Shown here piece after piece: positions 35,679 through 44,666 of a DNA stretch of 64,000 nucleotides; position 1 is the first letter of the stretch; every line of letters begins with the position of its first letter. This DNA comes from Bacteroidota bacterium. GTDB taxonomy: Bacteria; Bacteroidota; Bacteroidia; Bacteroidales; FEN-979. The position numbers and the translations under genes were made by a program. The stretch lies in assembly GCA_026391805.1 (NCBI GenBank), contig JAPLDJ010000016.1, forward strand, positions 124,001-188,000, in the 5' to 3' direction. Below the pieces are notes generated by a model. It ran no database searches. It was not told the DNA's origin and was given only the letters and a program-made list of their open reading frames with translations.

Positions 35679-36872
35679 ATGAGCGAAAAAAAACCAGGTG
35701 AATCTGCCCTGAATGTCATGAAAGGCATTGACCAGCCGGAACAGATCAACAGAGAGTTGGTCAGGAATATAAAAGGCAGGAAGACAGGTGTTCATAATGC
35801 AGAAGAATACCTGGATGGAATCCTCACAGGAAACCGTACCATTCTCAGTAAAGCGATCACACTGGTTGAAAGTTCACTTCCCGCTCACCAGCAAAAAGCC
35901 CAGCAGATCATCGCAAAATGCCTGGAATTTATTTCGGAGAGAAACGCGGTCCACGATAAACGGAACACTGAACATAGCAGCATTATCCCTTCACCGCTCA
36001 CCGCTCACCTTTCACCTGTCACCCATCACCCATCACCCATCACAATCCGCATCGGCATCACCGGCGTGCCGGGCGTCGGCAAAAGCACCTTCATCGAAGA
36101 ATTGGGGAAACACCTTACTTCCCGCGGGCACAGGCTGGCGGTTCTTGCCATCGATCCGAGCAGCAGTCGGTCGAAGGGAAGCATTTTGGGCGACAAGACC
36201 CGGATGGAAGAGCTGGCCAACGACCCGGATGCCTTTATCCGTCCTTCGCCTTCGGGCGGGTCGCTGGGTGGTGTGGCACGCAAGACAAGAGAGACGATCA
36301 TCCTGTGCGAAGCTGCGGGTTTCGATGTGATCTTCGTGGAAACGGTCGGCGTTGGACAATCTGAAACGGCTGTGCATGGAATGGTGGATTTCTTCCTCCT
36401 CCTGATGCTGGCCGGCGCCGGGGATGAGCTGCAGGGGATCAAGCGCGGGATCATCGAGATGGCCGACGCGATCCTGATCAACAAGGCCGACGGGGACAAT
36501 CTGCAGAAAGCAAAGCTGGCCAAAACCGAATACTCCAATGCGCTTCACCTTTTTCCACCGCCAGAATCGGGATGGATACCGGTCGTCGAGACCTGCTCAT
36601 CGCGAACCGGGGAAGGGATTGATCAGGTCTGGTCGACCATTGAGGAGTTCTGTTCCTTTACGAAAAAGAACGGCTTCTTCGACCGGCGGCGAATTGAACA
36701 GGACCGCCAGGTACTGTTCGAAACCATCGAAGCCTCGCTCAAAACAAGCTTCTTCTCACGAAAAGAGATCGCACACCAGTTGAAAAAAATGGAAGCCGCA
36801 GTGATGGACGGGAAAATGAATCCCTACACGGCAGCGCAGGAACTGCTGGGAAAATACTTTGAAGGGAAATAG
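35679..36872 (+). CDS. meaB: MeaB-type G3E GTPase (methylmalonyl-CoA mutase chaperone)
   Basis: 397 residues. GTPase motifs: P-loop GVPGVGKST (G1, about 130), switch region DPSSSRSKGSILGDKTRM, G3 ETVGVGQSE, and NKADGDN for guanine recognition, closely matching E. coli ArgK/YgfD and Methylobacterium MeaB. It uses GTP hydrolysis to load and protect the adenosylcobalamin cofactor of methylmalonyl-CoA mutase. The mutase genes are not in the window. Odd feature: about 30 extra residues before the P-loop (SSIIPSPLTAHLSPVTHHPS) are encoded by a heptamer tandem array, an in-frame insertion at a domain junction. Confidence 0.95.
   Translation: MSEKKPGESALNVMKGIDQPEQINRELVRNIKGRKTGVHNAEEYLDGILTGNRTILSKAITLVESSLPAHQQKAQQIIAKCLEFISERNAVHDKRNTEHSSIIPSPLTAHLSPVTHHPSPITIRIGITGVPGVGKSTFIEELGKHLTSRGHRLAVLAIDPSSSRSKGSILGDKTRMEELANDPDAFIRPSPSGGSLGGVARKTRETIILCEAAGFDVIFVETVGVGQSETAVHGMVDFFLLLMLAGAGDELQGIKRGIIEMADAILINKADGDNLQKAKLAKTEYSNALHLFPPPESGWIPVVETCSSRTGEGIDQVWSTIEEFCSFTKKNGFFDRRRIEQDRQVLFETIEASLKTSFFSRKEIAHQLKKMEAAVMDGKMNPYTAAQELLGKYFEGK
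35988..36043. repeat. 7-base tandem array inside the meaB coding sequence
   Basis: Eight units NNNTCAC: CCTTCAC, CGCTCAC twice, CTTTCAC, CTGTCAC, CCATCAC three times. It encodes a Ser/Thr/Pro/His-rich loop just before the GTPase P-loop. Confidence 0.95.
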
Positions 36873-36905
36873 GTGCTGGCCATTGGCCATCAGGAATGAA
36901 ATAAG

Positions 36906-36996
36906 TCATAAGACATAAGACATAAGTCATAAGTCATAAGACATAAGACATAAGACATAAGTCATAAGACATAAGTCATAAGACATAAGTCATAAG
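36906..36996. repeat. 7-base tandem array, 13 units of (A/T)CATAAG
   Basis: Thirteen uninterrupted heptamers TCATAAG or ACATAAG between meaB and the phosphoesterase gene. Confidence 0.97.
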
Positions 36997-37137
36997 TAAT
37001 ATGTTTTACGGTATAACTAATCCGTAATTCCTAATGAAATAAGTTCAAAAAAAAAGATAAGGAGAAAACCCATGACGAAAACATTAAAGATTCGAATCAA
37101 CGCTGAACCCGCGGAAGGCATTAAGTCATTCCGGATC

Positions 37138-38205
37138 ATGAAAAGCCATTTTAACATCGTCGTCCTGGCGTTTATGATTGTTGTTGTCGCGATGCTTGGT
37201 GGCTGCAAGAAAAGCACATCTGAGCAACAGGGCGGAACGGTTAAAACGGATGAAACACTTCGTTTCGTCTTCCTGGCCGACAGCCGCGGTGACTCGCTTG
37301 CCCATCCGGTGAACGACACGGTGCTGACGGCCATCATCAACCAGATCGCCGCATTGTCACCCAGGCCTTCCTTTGTGATCTTCGGCGGCGACATGTCCTA
37401 CAGGGGATGGATCCATGGCTCCTTCACGTTCCTGGCATGGAAAAGCCTGTTTGATACCCTGATCCATCAGGGAATAACCTTATACACGGCCATGGGCAAT
37501 CACGAACTGTATCACGAGCACGCCGATTCCGGTTTCAAACTTGCCAACCAGCAGTATTTCCAGAGTGTGTTTCCGGAAAACCCCTCCAACGGGCCGGCCG
37601 GCTACGACCACCTGGCCTATTCCTTTGCCTCTCAGGGAGGCAACTCCTTTTTCGCAGTGCTGGATCCTTACTACCTCACCGGCAATATCATTCCCTCTGA
37701 CCTGGGGGGCAATATCGATTCAGCACAGATGTCATGGCTGAAAGCTCAGGTAGCCCAGACCGCGGCAACACACAAGTTCCTTTTCATTCATACACCCTAT
37801 TACTATATCTCCAACGACTCAGCCGAGGCATCTGCTGCAAACGAGTCCTATACAAAGCTCTGGGCTTTCCTTGATTCCACCGGGTTCGATTTTTATGCCT
37901 GCGGACATTCGCATCTTTTTTCCCGCAGGACCATTGACAGCACCGTCCTCGCAAATCCACAGACCACGCCGCCGACACCCAAATGGCGGAACAATGTTGT
38001 CCAGCTGCTCAATGGCGCCGCCGGCGCCGGCCCTTCCACCGACACCATCGATGCGAATATAAGAGCCTCCTGGAACGTGCACAATGACCCCAAAACCTAT
38101 TACTTCAGTGTGGTAGACATCTCCGGCGGCACCGTAACGGTAAACAGTTACAGTGGCTACCACGGGGCCTACAGCATCTTCGATACTTTCACCGTTACCA
38201 AATAA
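37138..38205 (+). CDS. Metallophosphoesterase lipoprotein
   Basis: 355 residues from ATG 37138, chosen because it begins a lipoprotein signal (VVVAMLGGC, Cys about 23). An upstream ATG at 37072 has an AAGGAG in front of it and would add 22 polar residues. Calcineurin-like motifs: FLADSRGDS (first Asp), FGGDMSYRG, AMGNHELY, FIHTPYYY, CGHSHLFSR. The first motif has Asp-Ser-Arg instead of Asp-x-His, as in several purple-acid-phosphatase-like members. Exported and lipid-anchored, so it probably removes phosphate from periplasmic or surface esters. Monocistronic. Confidence 0.9.
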   Translation: MKSHFNIVVLAFMIVVVAMLGGCKKSTSEQQGGTVKTDETLRFVFLADSRGDSLAHPVNDTVLTAIINQIAALSPRPSFVIFGGDMSYRGWIHGSFTFLAWKSLFDTLIHQGITLYTAMGNHELYHEHADSGFKLANQQYFQSVFPENPSNGPAGYDHLAYSFASQGGNSFFAVLDPYYLTGNIIPSDLGGNIDSAQMSWLKAQVAQTAATHKFLFIHTPYYYISNDSAEASAANESYTKLWAFLDSTGFDFYACGHSHLFSRRTIDSTVLANPQTTPPTPKWRNNVVQLLNGAAGAGPSTDTIDANIRASWNVHNDPKTYYFSVVDISGGTVTVNSYSGYHGAYSIFDTFTVTK

Positions 38206-38268
38206 AATTATAAAGACGCTGAAACTGAGATCCGGATATTGGAGAAAACGTTCCCTGTTGCTTATGGC

Positions 38269-41205
38269 CTATTTCCTGAAAATATCCTCCTTCTTCACTT
38301 CTATCACTTTCCCGTAACCGCCAAGCCAGTCGGTTCCGATCTTCTCCTTGTCACCGATGATCGTGATCACAGATGGCTTTTTATAAAACTGGCCTTTATA
38401 AAGACCAACAATGTCGTCAAAGCTCATTCGCTTGTAGGCCTCAACCCATTGCTTTCTGGGATCGGTGGTGTAATGCTGCTTGATTAAATGTTCCGCAAAA
38501 CTCGAAACAGACCGGAACCCCGGCTTGTCGCTGTTAATGGACTGGATGAGCGATTTTTTTACCATATCGAGACGGTCACTTTTTTCCGGCGGAGTGGTGA
38601 GGATATGATACATCACGGCGATGGCTTCTTTTGATTTGTCGGCCTGTGTACCCACAAAGGCTGAAAGGCCCACCCTTTCATCCTCGTAAAACGCACCCCG
38701 GGTAAATGCGCCTGTTGAATAGGCCAGCGACCTGAATTCCCTGATCTCCTGGAAAATAATGCTCTGCATGCCCCCGTCCAGGTATTCCATGTATGCAATC
38801 AGGTATGGTTTGTCTTCCCCCTTGACGATCTCTCCCGGAAGAAAGAAATAATTCTTGCTCTGGATCGCTTTCTTATCATTCAGGAAATAAACAACGGAGG
38901 TATCATAAATCCTGAAGTCTTGCCTGGGAGGGGAATTGCTCTTGATGCGTATGCTGTCGAGCTGAAGCCGGGCCTTCAGGATGCCTTCCAGTTCTGTAAG
39001 TCCGAGCGTTCCTGAATAGTGTATGTCAGTTTCGACATGCGTTGCTTTTTTAAGGGAAATATGAAGGGAGTCTGTCTTCAGTTTCTTGATTTCTTTCGTC
39101 GTAAGCCGGTTAAGGTAACGCGAATGGTTTCCGTAAACCGCAAACATATACAGTGCCTGCCCGAGGCTCCCGGCCTCTTCGGTTTCAATTTTATCCCGGG
39201 CTTCGGCAGTTATTACAAGGTTACTGATCTTTGTTTCATCCGGTTTCGGATGATAGATCAGGCCGGCAACCAGTTCAAGGACTTTGTCAAGGTTTGCATC
39301 CAGCCCGCTGAGGTGAACAATGAAATCATCCTGGCTGGAAAAAAACTGATAAGAAGCGCCCAGTTTCTGGAGGGCCCCGGAAATCTTCTTCAGCGGCAAA
39401 TTTTCCGTTCCGACCAGGTTCATGTACTCACTGGTCTGGGAAAGGATTGGCATTTCATACGCTCCGATACCGAACCGGATGGAGAGGTCAAACAGTTCAT
39501 TGACTTCATTTTTAACATAGTAAAGATGCGTCATCGGGTTCAGATCGGTAACGGTCACTTCATTGGATTCATTCCCCGGCGGACCATATTCAATGAAATT
39601 TAGTGCAGTTTCCGGGACCGGCATGCTTTCGACTTCTTTTGCAAACGCTGATTTCTGGCCGGTATTGACGGAAGGGATCGGTTTGAAAGGTGGTTTCAGG
39701 GTTTCCGCCTTTTTCTGGAACCCGGTTTTGGAGTAAAATACAAGGTAATCCGGTCCGTAATATTTTTGAGCTGCACGGACTACATCTTCCCGGGTGATCA
39801 CTTTTATCTGCTCCGGATAATCCAGGATCTCCTGCCAGGGCCGGTCTCTGACAAACGCCGTGATCATCTTATATCCACGGCTGTATTGGTCCTCGAAATT
39901 CCGTTCATAGTTGACGATGATCTGTGTTTTGACCGCTTCCAAAAGTTCATCATCAAACCTGCCCGTCTTCAGCTCTTCCAGTTTCTCCTCCATGAGCTTT
40001 TCGGCGCTCTTCAGCGACTGGCCTACAATCTTGGGAACAAAAATGATCACCTCGCTGCCTGTCTGAGTGAACCTCATGCTGCTTGCAGAGAGCATCATAA
40101 GTTTATGGTTTACAACAAGGTCATCCATAAGGCCGGTCTGGGATTGATTCGACAGGATCTCGCTGATCACATTAAGGACCGGCTCGTCTTTATTCCCAAT
40201 TGGCACCGACCGGTAAGAGCGGATACCGATCTTTACCGGGGAGAGCTTCTTCTGTACAACGGTCCTGCCCTTGAAGGGTTCGATCGAATAATTCCCGGGC
40301 ATTGGAGGGATCTCGCCGCTCCGCCAGCTTCCAAAGTATTTGCTGATCAATGGCTTTACATCCTCCTTGTTGAAGTTTCCGCTAAGGATAAGCCCCATGT
40401 TATTCGCCACATAATAGGTCCTGAAGTATTCATCCATTTTTTTTAACGAAGGATTTTTCAGGTCATCCGGGTTGCCAAGGATGGGCACCCCGTAAGGATG
40501 GTTAGGATAGTTTGCCAGGGTGAATTCCTCCAGGACGTTCGAGAACCTGTTGTCCTTATACATATTGTACTCCTCGTACACGGTTTCAAGTTCCGACTGA
40601 AACAGCCTGTAAACCGGATGAATAAAGCGGTGACTGTATACTTTGAGCCATTTTTCGACCTGGTTTGTGGGAAAAATGTTGTAATACACAATCTCTTCAT
40701 TGCTGGTGCCGGCATTTATCCTCGTGCTCCCCATTTCTTTCAGGATTTTGTCGAGCTCGTTCGGTATGGCGTATTCAGCCGCCTTTAACGAAATCCGGTT
40801 GATCTCCGCCTGGATCTTGTTCCGTGCCTCATCTCCGGTGGCTGCATCAAGCTGGTCATACAACGCGGAGATGCTGTCGAGGTAAACTTTTTCTGCAGTA
40901 TAATCAAGGGTCCCGATACTGTCGGTTCCCTTGAACATGATGTGTTCAAAATAGTGCGCGATGCCGGTGGCATCGGCCGGATCGCGCGTGCTGCCGCCCT
41001 TTACGGCCACTGCACCGAAAATACTGGGCAGCGCGTGATCCTCATTGAGGTAAACCGTAAGTCCGTTGTCGAGTTTGTAGATCTCAATGGCCAGCGGTTT
41101 CTTTGTGGGTTGCGCAACGGCGGCCGGTGCCAGCAGAAGGATGACAATGAAAAACAGCAGGGTCCCCCTCTGGGTCCTTAAAATGGAATTAACGTTTGAT
41201 TTCAT
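38269..41205 (-). CDS. M16 (insulinase-type) zinc peptidase, double-domain, exported
   Basis: 978 residues from ATG 41205, which starts a signal peptide (cleavage near APAAVAQ); the frame opens 16 codons earlier. The inverted zinc motif HxxEH is HYFEH (about 86-90) in GIAHYFEHIMFKGT, with the third ligand Glu about 75 residues on in LETVYEEYNMYKD. The four-lobed M16 architecture is complete; the second half lacks a zinc site, as expected (LSIRFGIGAYEMPIL, QEIREFRSLAYSTGAF, with the R/Y pair). It degrades small peptides inside a clamshell in the periplasm. Monocistronic, convergent with the phosphoesterase gene. Confidence 0.95.
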   Translation of the reverse strand: MKSNVNSILRTQRGTLLFFIVILLLAPAAVAQPTKKPLAIEIYKLDNGLTVYLNEDHALPSIFGAVAVKGGSTRDPADATGIAHYFEHIMFKGTDSIGTLDYTAEKVYLDSISALYDQLDAATGDEARNKIQAEINRISLKAAEYAIPNELDKILKEMGSTRINAGTSNEEIVYYNIFPTNQVEKWLKVYSHRFIHPVYRLFQSELETVYEEYNMYKDNRFSNVLEEFTLANYPNHPYGVPILGNPDDLKNPSLKKMDEYFRTYYVANNMGLILSGNFNKEDVKPLISKYFGSWRSGEIPPMPGNYSIEPFKGRTVVQKKLSPVKIGIRSYRSVPIGNKDEPVLNVISEILSNQSQTGLMDDLVVNHKLMMLSASSMRFTQTGSEVIIFVPKIVGQSLKSAEKLMEEKLEELKTGRFDDELLEAVKTQIIVNYERNFEDQYSRGYKMITAFVRDRPWQEILDYPEQIKVITREDVVRAAQKYYGPDYLVFYSKTGFQKKAETLKPPFKPIPSVNTGQKSAFAKEVESMPVPETALNFIEYGPPGNESNEVTVTDLNPMTHLYYVKNEVNELFDLSIRFGIGAYEMPILSQTSEYMNLVGTENLPLKKISGALQKLGASYQFFSSQDDFIVHLSGLDANLDKVLELVAGLIYHPKPDETKISNLVITAEARDKIETEEAGSLGQALYMFAVYGNHSRYLNRLTTKEIKKLKTDSLHISLKKATHVETDIHYSGTLGLTELEGILKARLQLDSIRIKSNSPPRQDFRIYDTSVVYFLNDKKAIQSKNYFFLPGEIVKGEDKPYLIAYMEYLDGGMQSIIFQEIREFRSLAYSTGAFTRGAFYEDERVGLSAFVGTQADKSKEAIAVMYHILTTPPEKSDRLDMVKKSLIQSINSDKPGFRSVSSFAEHLIKQHYTTDPRKQWVEAYKRMSFDDIVGLYKGQFYKKPSVITIIGDKEKIGTDWLGGYGKVIEVKKEDIFRK

Positions 41206-41356
41206 GATGGAGCTTTTGTTGAAGCCCGGCAGGTACCGGGGCAAGATGAACAATGGAAAAGATTATAAATTTAAGGTAAAAATGCGCGACTTGTTAAAAA
41301 GAAAATAATCTTCTGTAATTTGGTTCAATCAAAATCTTTATATTTATTACGTCAAT

Positions 41357-41364
41357 TATATTTG
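41357..41364 (+). promoter_or_regulatory. Promoter -7 element TATATTTG
   Basis: Exact TAnnTTTG match 38 bases before ATG 41403. Confidence 0.6.
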
Positions 41365-41402
41365 TTTAATTCGTGAACCTTCCGTCTTAAAAACGCAAAA
41401 GT

Positions 41403-44234
41403 ATGAAAACACGGTTACTTCAATGCAGTATGCTTGCAGCCATCGTAGCGATTGCAGCCGTTTGCCTCTTCTTTCAGAACTCCTCTTCTCCTGTTCAGAC
41501 AAAAAAAGTAAAAGGAATTACCCGCGAACGGGAACGGATTCCTGAAAGCAGGCTCCTGGCCATGCAGGCCGGCTACCAGTTCATGAAGCTGAAGGATCCG
41601 AAGACCGGGCAGATCCCGCCGGGGATGCGGGCCCGGGAACTGGCCTTTGCCGCAGGGCTGCCATGCTATCCTGAAGGAGGAAGCCAGTCGTGGACCTGGA
41701 GGGGACCGACCAACATCGGCGGTCGCATGCTCTGCATTGCTGTGGATGCTGACAATGAGGATCATCTTCTCGCCGGCAGCGCATCGGGAGGCATGTGGGA
41801 ATCAAACGACCAGGGACAGAACTGGCGAAAGGCGACCAGTCCGGATGCGGAGCAAAGCGCCACCTGTTTGGTACAGGATAAGAGGTCCGGTAAGCACAAC
41901 AACTGGTATTACGGCACCGGGGAGCTGCTCAGCACCACCGACCGGAACATCAGCACGAATGCCAGGACCATCGGCATCGGCAACGGGATTTATAAATCCA
42001 TTGACAACGGGGCAACCTGGCAACCGCTGGCTGCCACGCAGGGAGGAACTTCCGGCAGCCTCAGTGAGGTTTTCCAGGGGGTCTGGAGAATCGTCACCGA
42101 CCCGGTAAGAACCGACAAGGACATAGTTTATGCGGCCTGTTACGGTGCCATCATGCGTTCGGAGGACGGGGGTTCAACCTGGGAGGTGACGCTGGGCGAT
42201 CTCGAGAACAAATCCTTTGCAACCGATGTGGCCGTCACCTCGGATGGCGTTGTTTACGCAGCCCTGAGCAGTTTTGGCTTCGGGGTCCAACCCCCGCGGA
42301 AAGCCGGCATCTGGAGGTCGGCCGACGGGATCAATTGGACAAAGATCACACCGGCAGGCTTTCCCACGGATAACCGCGTGACCCGCCTGGCCCTTGCGCC
42401 CTCGAACGACCATGTCATGTATGTGTTTACGGCATCGCAATCGCCCGACCTCAACCCTTTTAACGGGTACACCAATTCGGTCAACACGTTCTGGAAAATG
42501 ACCTGGAACCCGGTTGCCGATTCGGCTGTGTGGGAAAACCGCACCCACGGTATTCCGGGCGGAGGTGACGGGAGCATAAACAACTTTCCTCTTTCGTTCG
42601 TGATTTACGGGGGATACTGCTTTACAATGGGCGTCAGACCCGATGATGAAAATGCTGTTTTCCTGGGAGGCATGAACCTCTACCGGTCGGGGAACGGTTT
42701 TCAGAACCGCCTGGCGACAACTTACATGGGCGGGTATCCGTATGATATGGATTCGTTGCGTGAGCTTCATCCTGACCAGCACGGAATAACATTCCTGCCT
42801 TCGGATCCGTCGGTGATGTTCATTGCAAACGACGGCGGAATTTACCGCACGGATAACGACATTGCCGACAGCATCTTTGTATCATGGACCCGGCTGAACG
42901 GCAAACTTACGACAACACAGTTTTACAGCGTTGCCATCGATCATGGTGCTTCCGGCGACGACTGGATCCTCGGCGGATTGCAGGATAACAACTGGTACTA
43001 TACGATCACTGACGACCCCACGGAATTCTGGTTCAGCATCGATATCTGTTACGACGGCTTTGCGGCATGCGTCGCGCGCAACTGGGAATACTGCGCCATC
43101 TCAGCCTACAGCGGAAATATCTGGACATCCCGGTTCGACGCGGGAATGCATACAACAGACATCTTCCCCCAGCTTCCTGACACCCTGCTCAAATATTATG
43201 ACCCTACCATGGGAAGCAACTCCCTGTTCCCGTTTTACCAGAATTTCGCACTTGAGCCAAACACCTACGAAACCTTCTACCTGCCCACCATCACAAGCAT
43301 CTGGCGCAAGGATAACCTGAAGGCGGCCGCCTACGATACAAGCCTGCGTAACACCGGATGGAGCCACCTGAGCAATGTGGATGTGGGAACTGCTTCCGAG
43401 ATCAGCTGCATTGCTGTTTCAAAGATCCCGGCCAACCGGCTTTATTACGGAACAAGCCTTGGCAAGGTTTACCGGCTGGATAATGCCAACACCGGGAACC
43501 CGGTACCTGTTGAGATCACCGGGACTGATTTTCCTCACAATGCTTTTGTCGGATACGTCGATATTGATCCTGATAATGCAGATCACCTGATGGTGACCTT
43601 TTCGAATTACGGTGTGCAGAGCCTTTTCCATACAATGGATGGCGGCTCGACGTGGACGGCAGTCGGGGGAAATCTTGAGGAGTTCCCCGACGGTTCGGGA
43701 AACGGTCCTTCCATCCGCTGCACGAAAAAGTTGTTCTACCAGGGGAAGAAGATCATTTTCGCAGGAACCTCCTGCGGCCTCTATTCCACACCCGAGCTGA
43801 ACGGAGACTCGACCGTCTGGACAAAGGAGGGCGCCACCAGCATCGGCAACGTCATCATCGACATGATCGATGCGCGGCAGACCGACGGTTTTATTGCGAT
43901 CGGCACCCATGGTAATGGGGTTTACAGCGCTTACTTCAATCCCTCCGCCGGCATCGGGGAATCAAAAGACGATCCATCCCTCAGCGTGGGAAATGTCTTT
44001 CCCAACCCGGTCACAGATGCGGCAAAAGTGGAAATTGTTACGGATAAGCCTGCCCTTCTCAGAACAAATGTTTATTCTGCTTCCGGGAAGCTGGTGAAAA
44101 CATTCGGCGACAGATCCGTCCATGCCGGGAAACAGGTCATTTCCTTTAATTTTGATGAGCTCCCCGCCGGGGTTTATTTCCTGGCCTTTGAAGCCGGAAA
44201 AAAGGCGGTCGTGAGAAAGATTATAAAAGTCTGA
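41403..44234 (+). CDS. Secreted sortilin/BNR-type beta-propeller protein with T9SS sorting domain
   Basis: 943 residues. N-terminal anchor/signal (MLAAIVAIAAVCLFF). Many Asp-box/BNR-like propeller blades, each with a G(I/M)W.S.D.G..W pattern: SGGMWESNDQGQNW, GIYKSIDNGATWQPL, AIMRSEDGGSTWEV, LFHTMDGGSTWTAV. This is the VPS10/sortilin-like ten-bladed class often annotated as glycosyl hydrolase or photosystem-II-assembly-like. C-terminal T9SS type A sorting domain (VFPNPVTDAAKVEIV, then GVYFLAFEAGKKAVVRKIIKV in two parts). Surface-exposed; binding or scaffold function more likely than catalysis, since no sialidase triad is evident. Confidence 0.9.
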   Translation: MKTRLLQCSMLAAIVAIAAVCLFFQNSSSPVQTKKVKGITRERERIPESRLLAMQAGYQFMKLKDPKTGQIPPGMRARELAFAAGLPCYPEGGSQSWTWRGPTNIGGRMLCIAVDADNEDHLLAGSASGGMWESNDQGQNWRKATSPDAEQSATCLVQDKRSGKHNNWYYGTGELLSTTDRNISTNARTIGIGNGIYKSIDNGATWQPLAATQGGTSGSLSEVFQGVWRIVTDPVRTDKDIVYAACYGAIMRSEDGGSTWEVTLGDLENKSFATDVAVTSDGVVYAALSSFGFGVQPPRKAGIWRSADGINWTKITPAGFPTDNRVTRLALAPSNDHVMYVFTASQSPDLNPFNGYTNSVNTFWKMTWNPVADSAVWENRTHGIPGGGDGSINNFPLSFVIYGGYCFTMGVRPDDENAVFLGGMNLYRSGNGFQNRLATTYMGGYPYDMDSLRELHPDQHGITFLPSDPSVMFIANDGGIYRTDNDIADSIFVSWTRLNGKLTTTQFYSVAIDHGASGDDWILGGLQDNNWYYTITDDPTEFWFSIDICYDGFAACVARNWEYCAISAYSGNIWTSRFDAGMHTTDIFPQLPDTLLKYYDPTMGSNSLFPFYQNFALEPNTYETFYLPTITSIWRKDNLKAAAYDTSLRNTGWSHLSNVDVGTASEISCIAVSKIPANRLYYGTSLGKVYRLDNANTGNPVPVEITGTDFPHNAFVGYVDIDPDNADHLMVTFSNYGVQSLFHTMDGGSTWTAVGGNLEEFPDGSGNGPSIRCTKKLFYQGKKIIFAGTSCGLYSTPELNGDSTVWTKEGATSIGNVIIDMIDARQTDGFIAIGTHGNGVYSAYFNPSAGIGESKDDPSLSVGNVFPNPVTDAAKVEIVTDKPALLRTNVYSASGKLVKTFGDRSVHAGKQVISFNFDELPAGVYFLAFEAGKKAVVRKIIKV

Positions 44235-44497
44235 TGCCAGCCCTTTCATTTTCCATCTCAAATTTAATCAGCCTCATCCCCTGCACCCCTTCTCCTTCAG
44301 GAGAAGGGGACGGGGGTTGAGGTGCTTGGGTTAATGCCCCGCTGCTTGCAGCGAATAATAATTTTGTTCCACTGATACCTCGCTGCTCTGCGGCGAGGAA
44401 GTTCATTTAACAAAATCGTTTTCCCTGCATATGGAGGAATTAAAAAAAATCCGTAATCCTCCACTTTTCGTGCAGATAAAAAATATTAAGCCCTCTT
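44235..44497. other. Intergenic region with three palindromes
   Basis: No gene. CCCCTTCTCCT (44286-44296) and AGGAGAAGGGG (44299-44309) form an 11-bp perfect hairpin without a T-run. CGCTGC/GCAGCG lies at 44340-44353, and CCTCGC with GCGAGG follows near 44380-44400. These resemble small interspersed palindromes rather than terminators. Confidence 0.6.
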
Positions 44498-44530
44498 TTT
44501 GAGGTTTATACATGTCTTTTCGTACATTTG
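44498..44530 (+). promoter_or_regulatory. Consensus promoter TTTG-N21-TACATTTG
   Basis: TTTG at 44498-44501 and TACATTTG at 44523-44530, the spacing expected of the Bacteroidota primary sigma factor. Start codon is at 44667, so the leader is about 130 bases. Confidence 0.7.
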
Positions 44531-44666
44531 TATCCTGAAATATCCTGATCATCAGCAATGCTTCAACCTGCGGATGCTGATCCTGCGCAGCAGGTGGATA
44601 TTACAAACGAACACTGTTAAAAACCGATCCCTTTCTGAAACAACATTCCATTCAAAAAAAACCAAT

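Noticed and set aside
36906-36996. Possible CRISPR array
   Set aside because: The repeats are contiguous heptamers without spacers; the same holds for the arrays at 19503, 35988 and 48178.
42174-42782. Long minus-strand frame inside the propeller gene
   Set aside because: Shadow of the GC-rich plus-strand gene; the plus-strand product has clear BNR repeats and a sorting domain.
44286-44309. Terminator for the 41403-44234 gene
   Set aside because: The hairpin is perfect but neither side has a T-run; treated as an interspersed palindrome.
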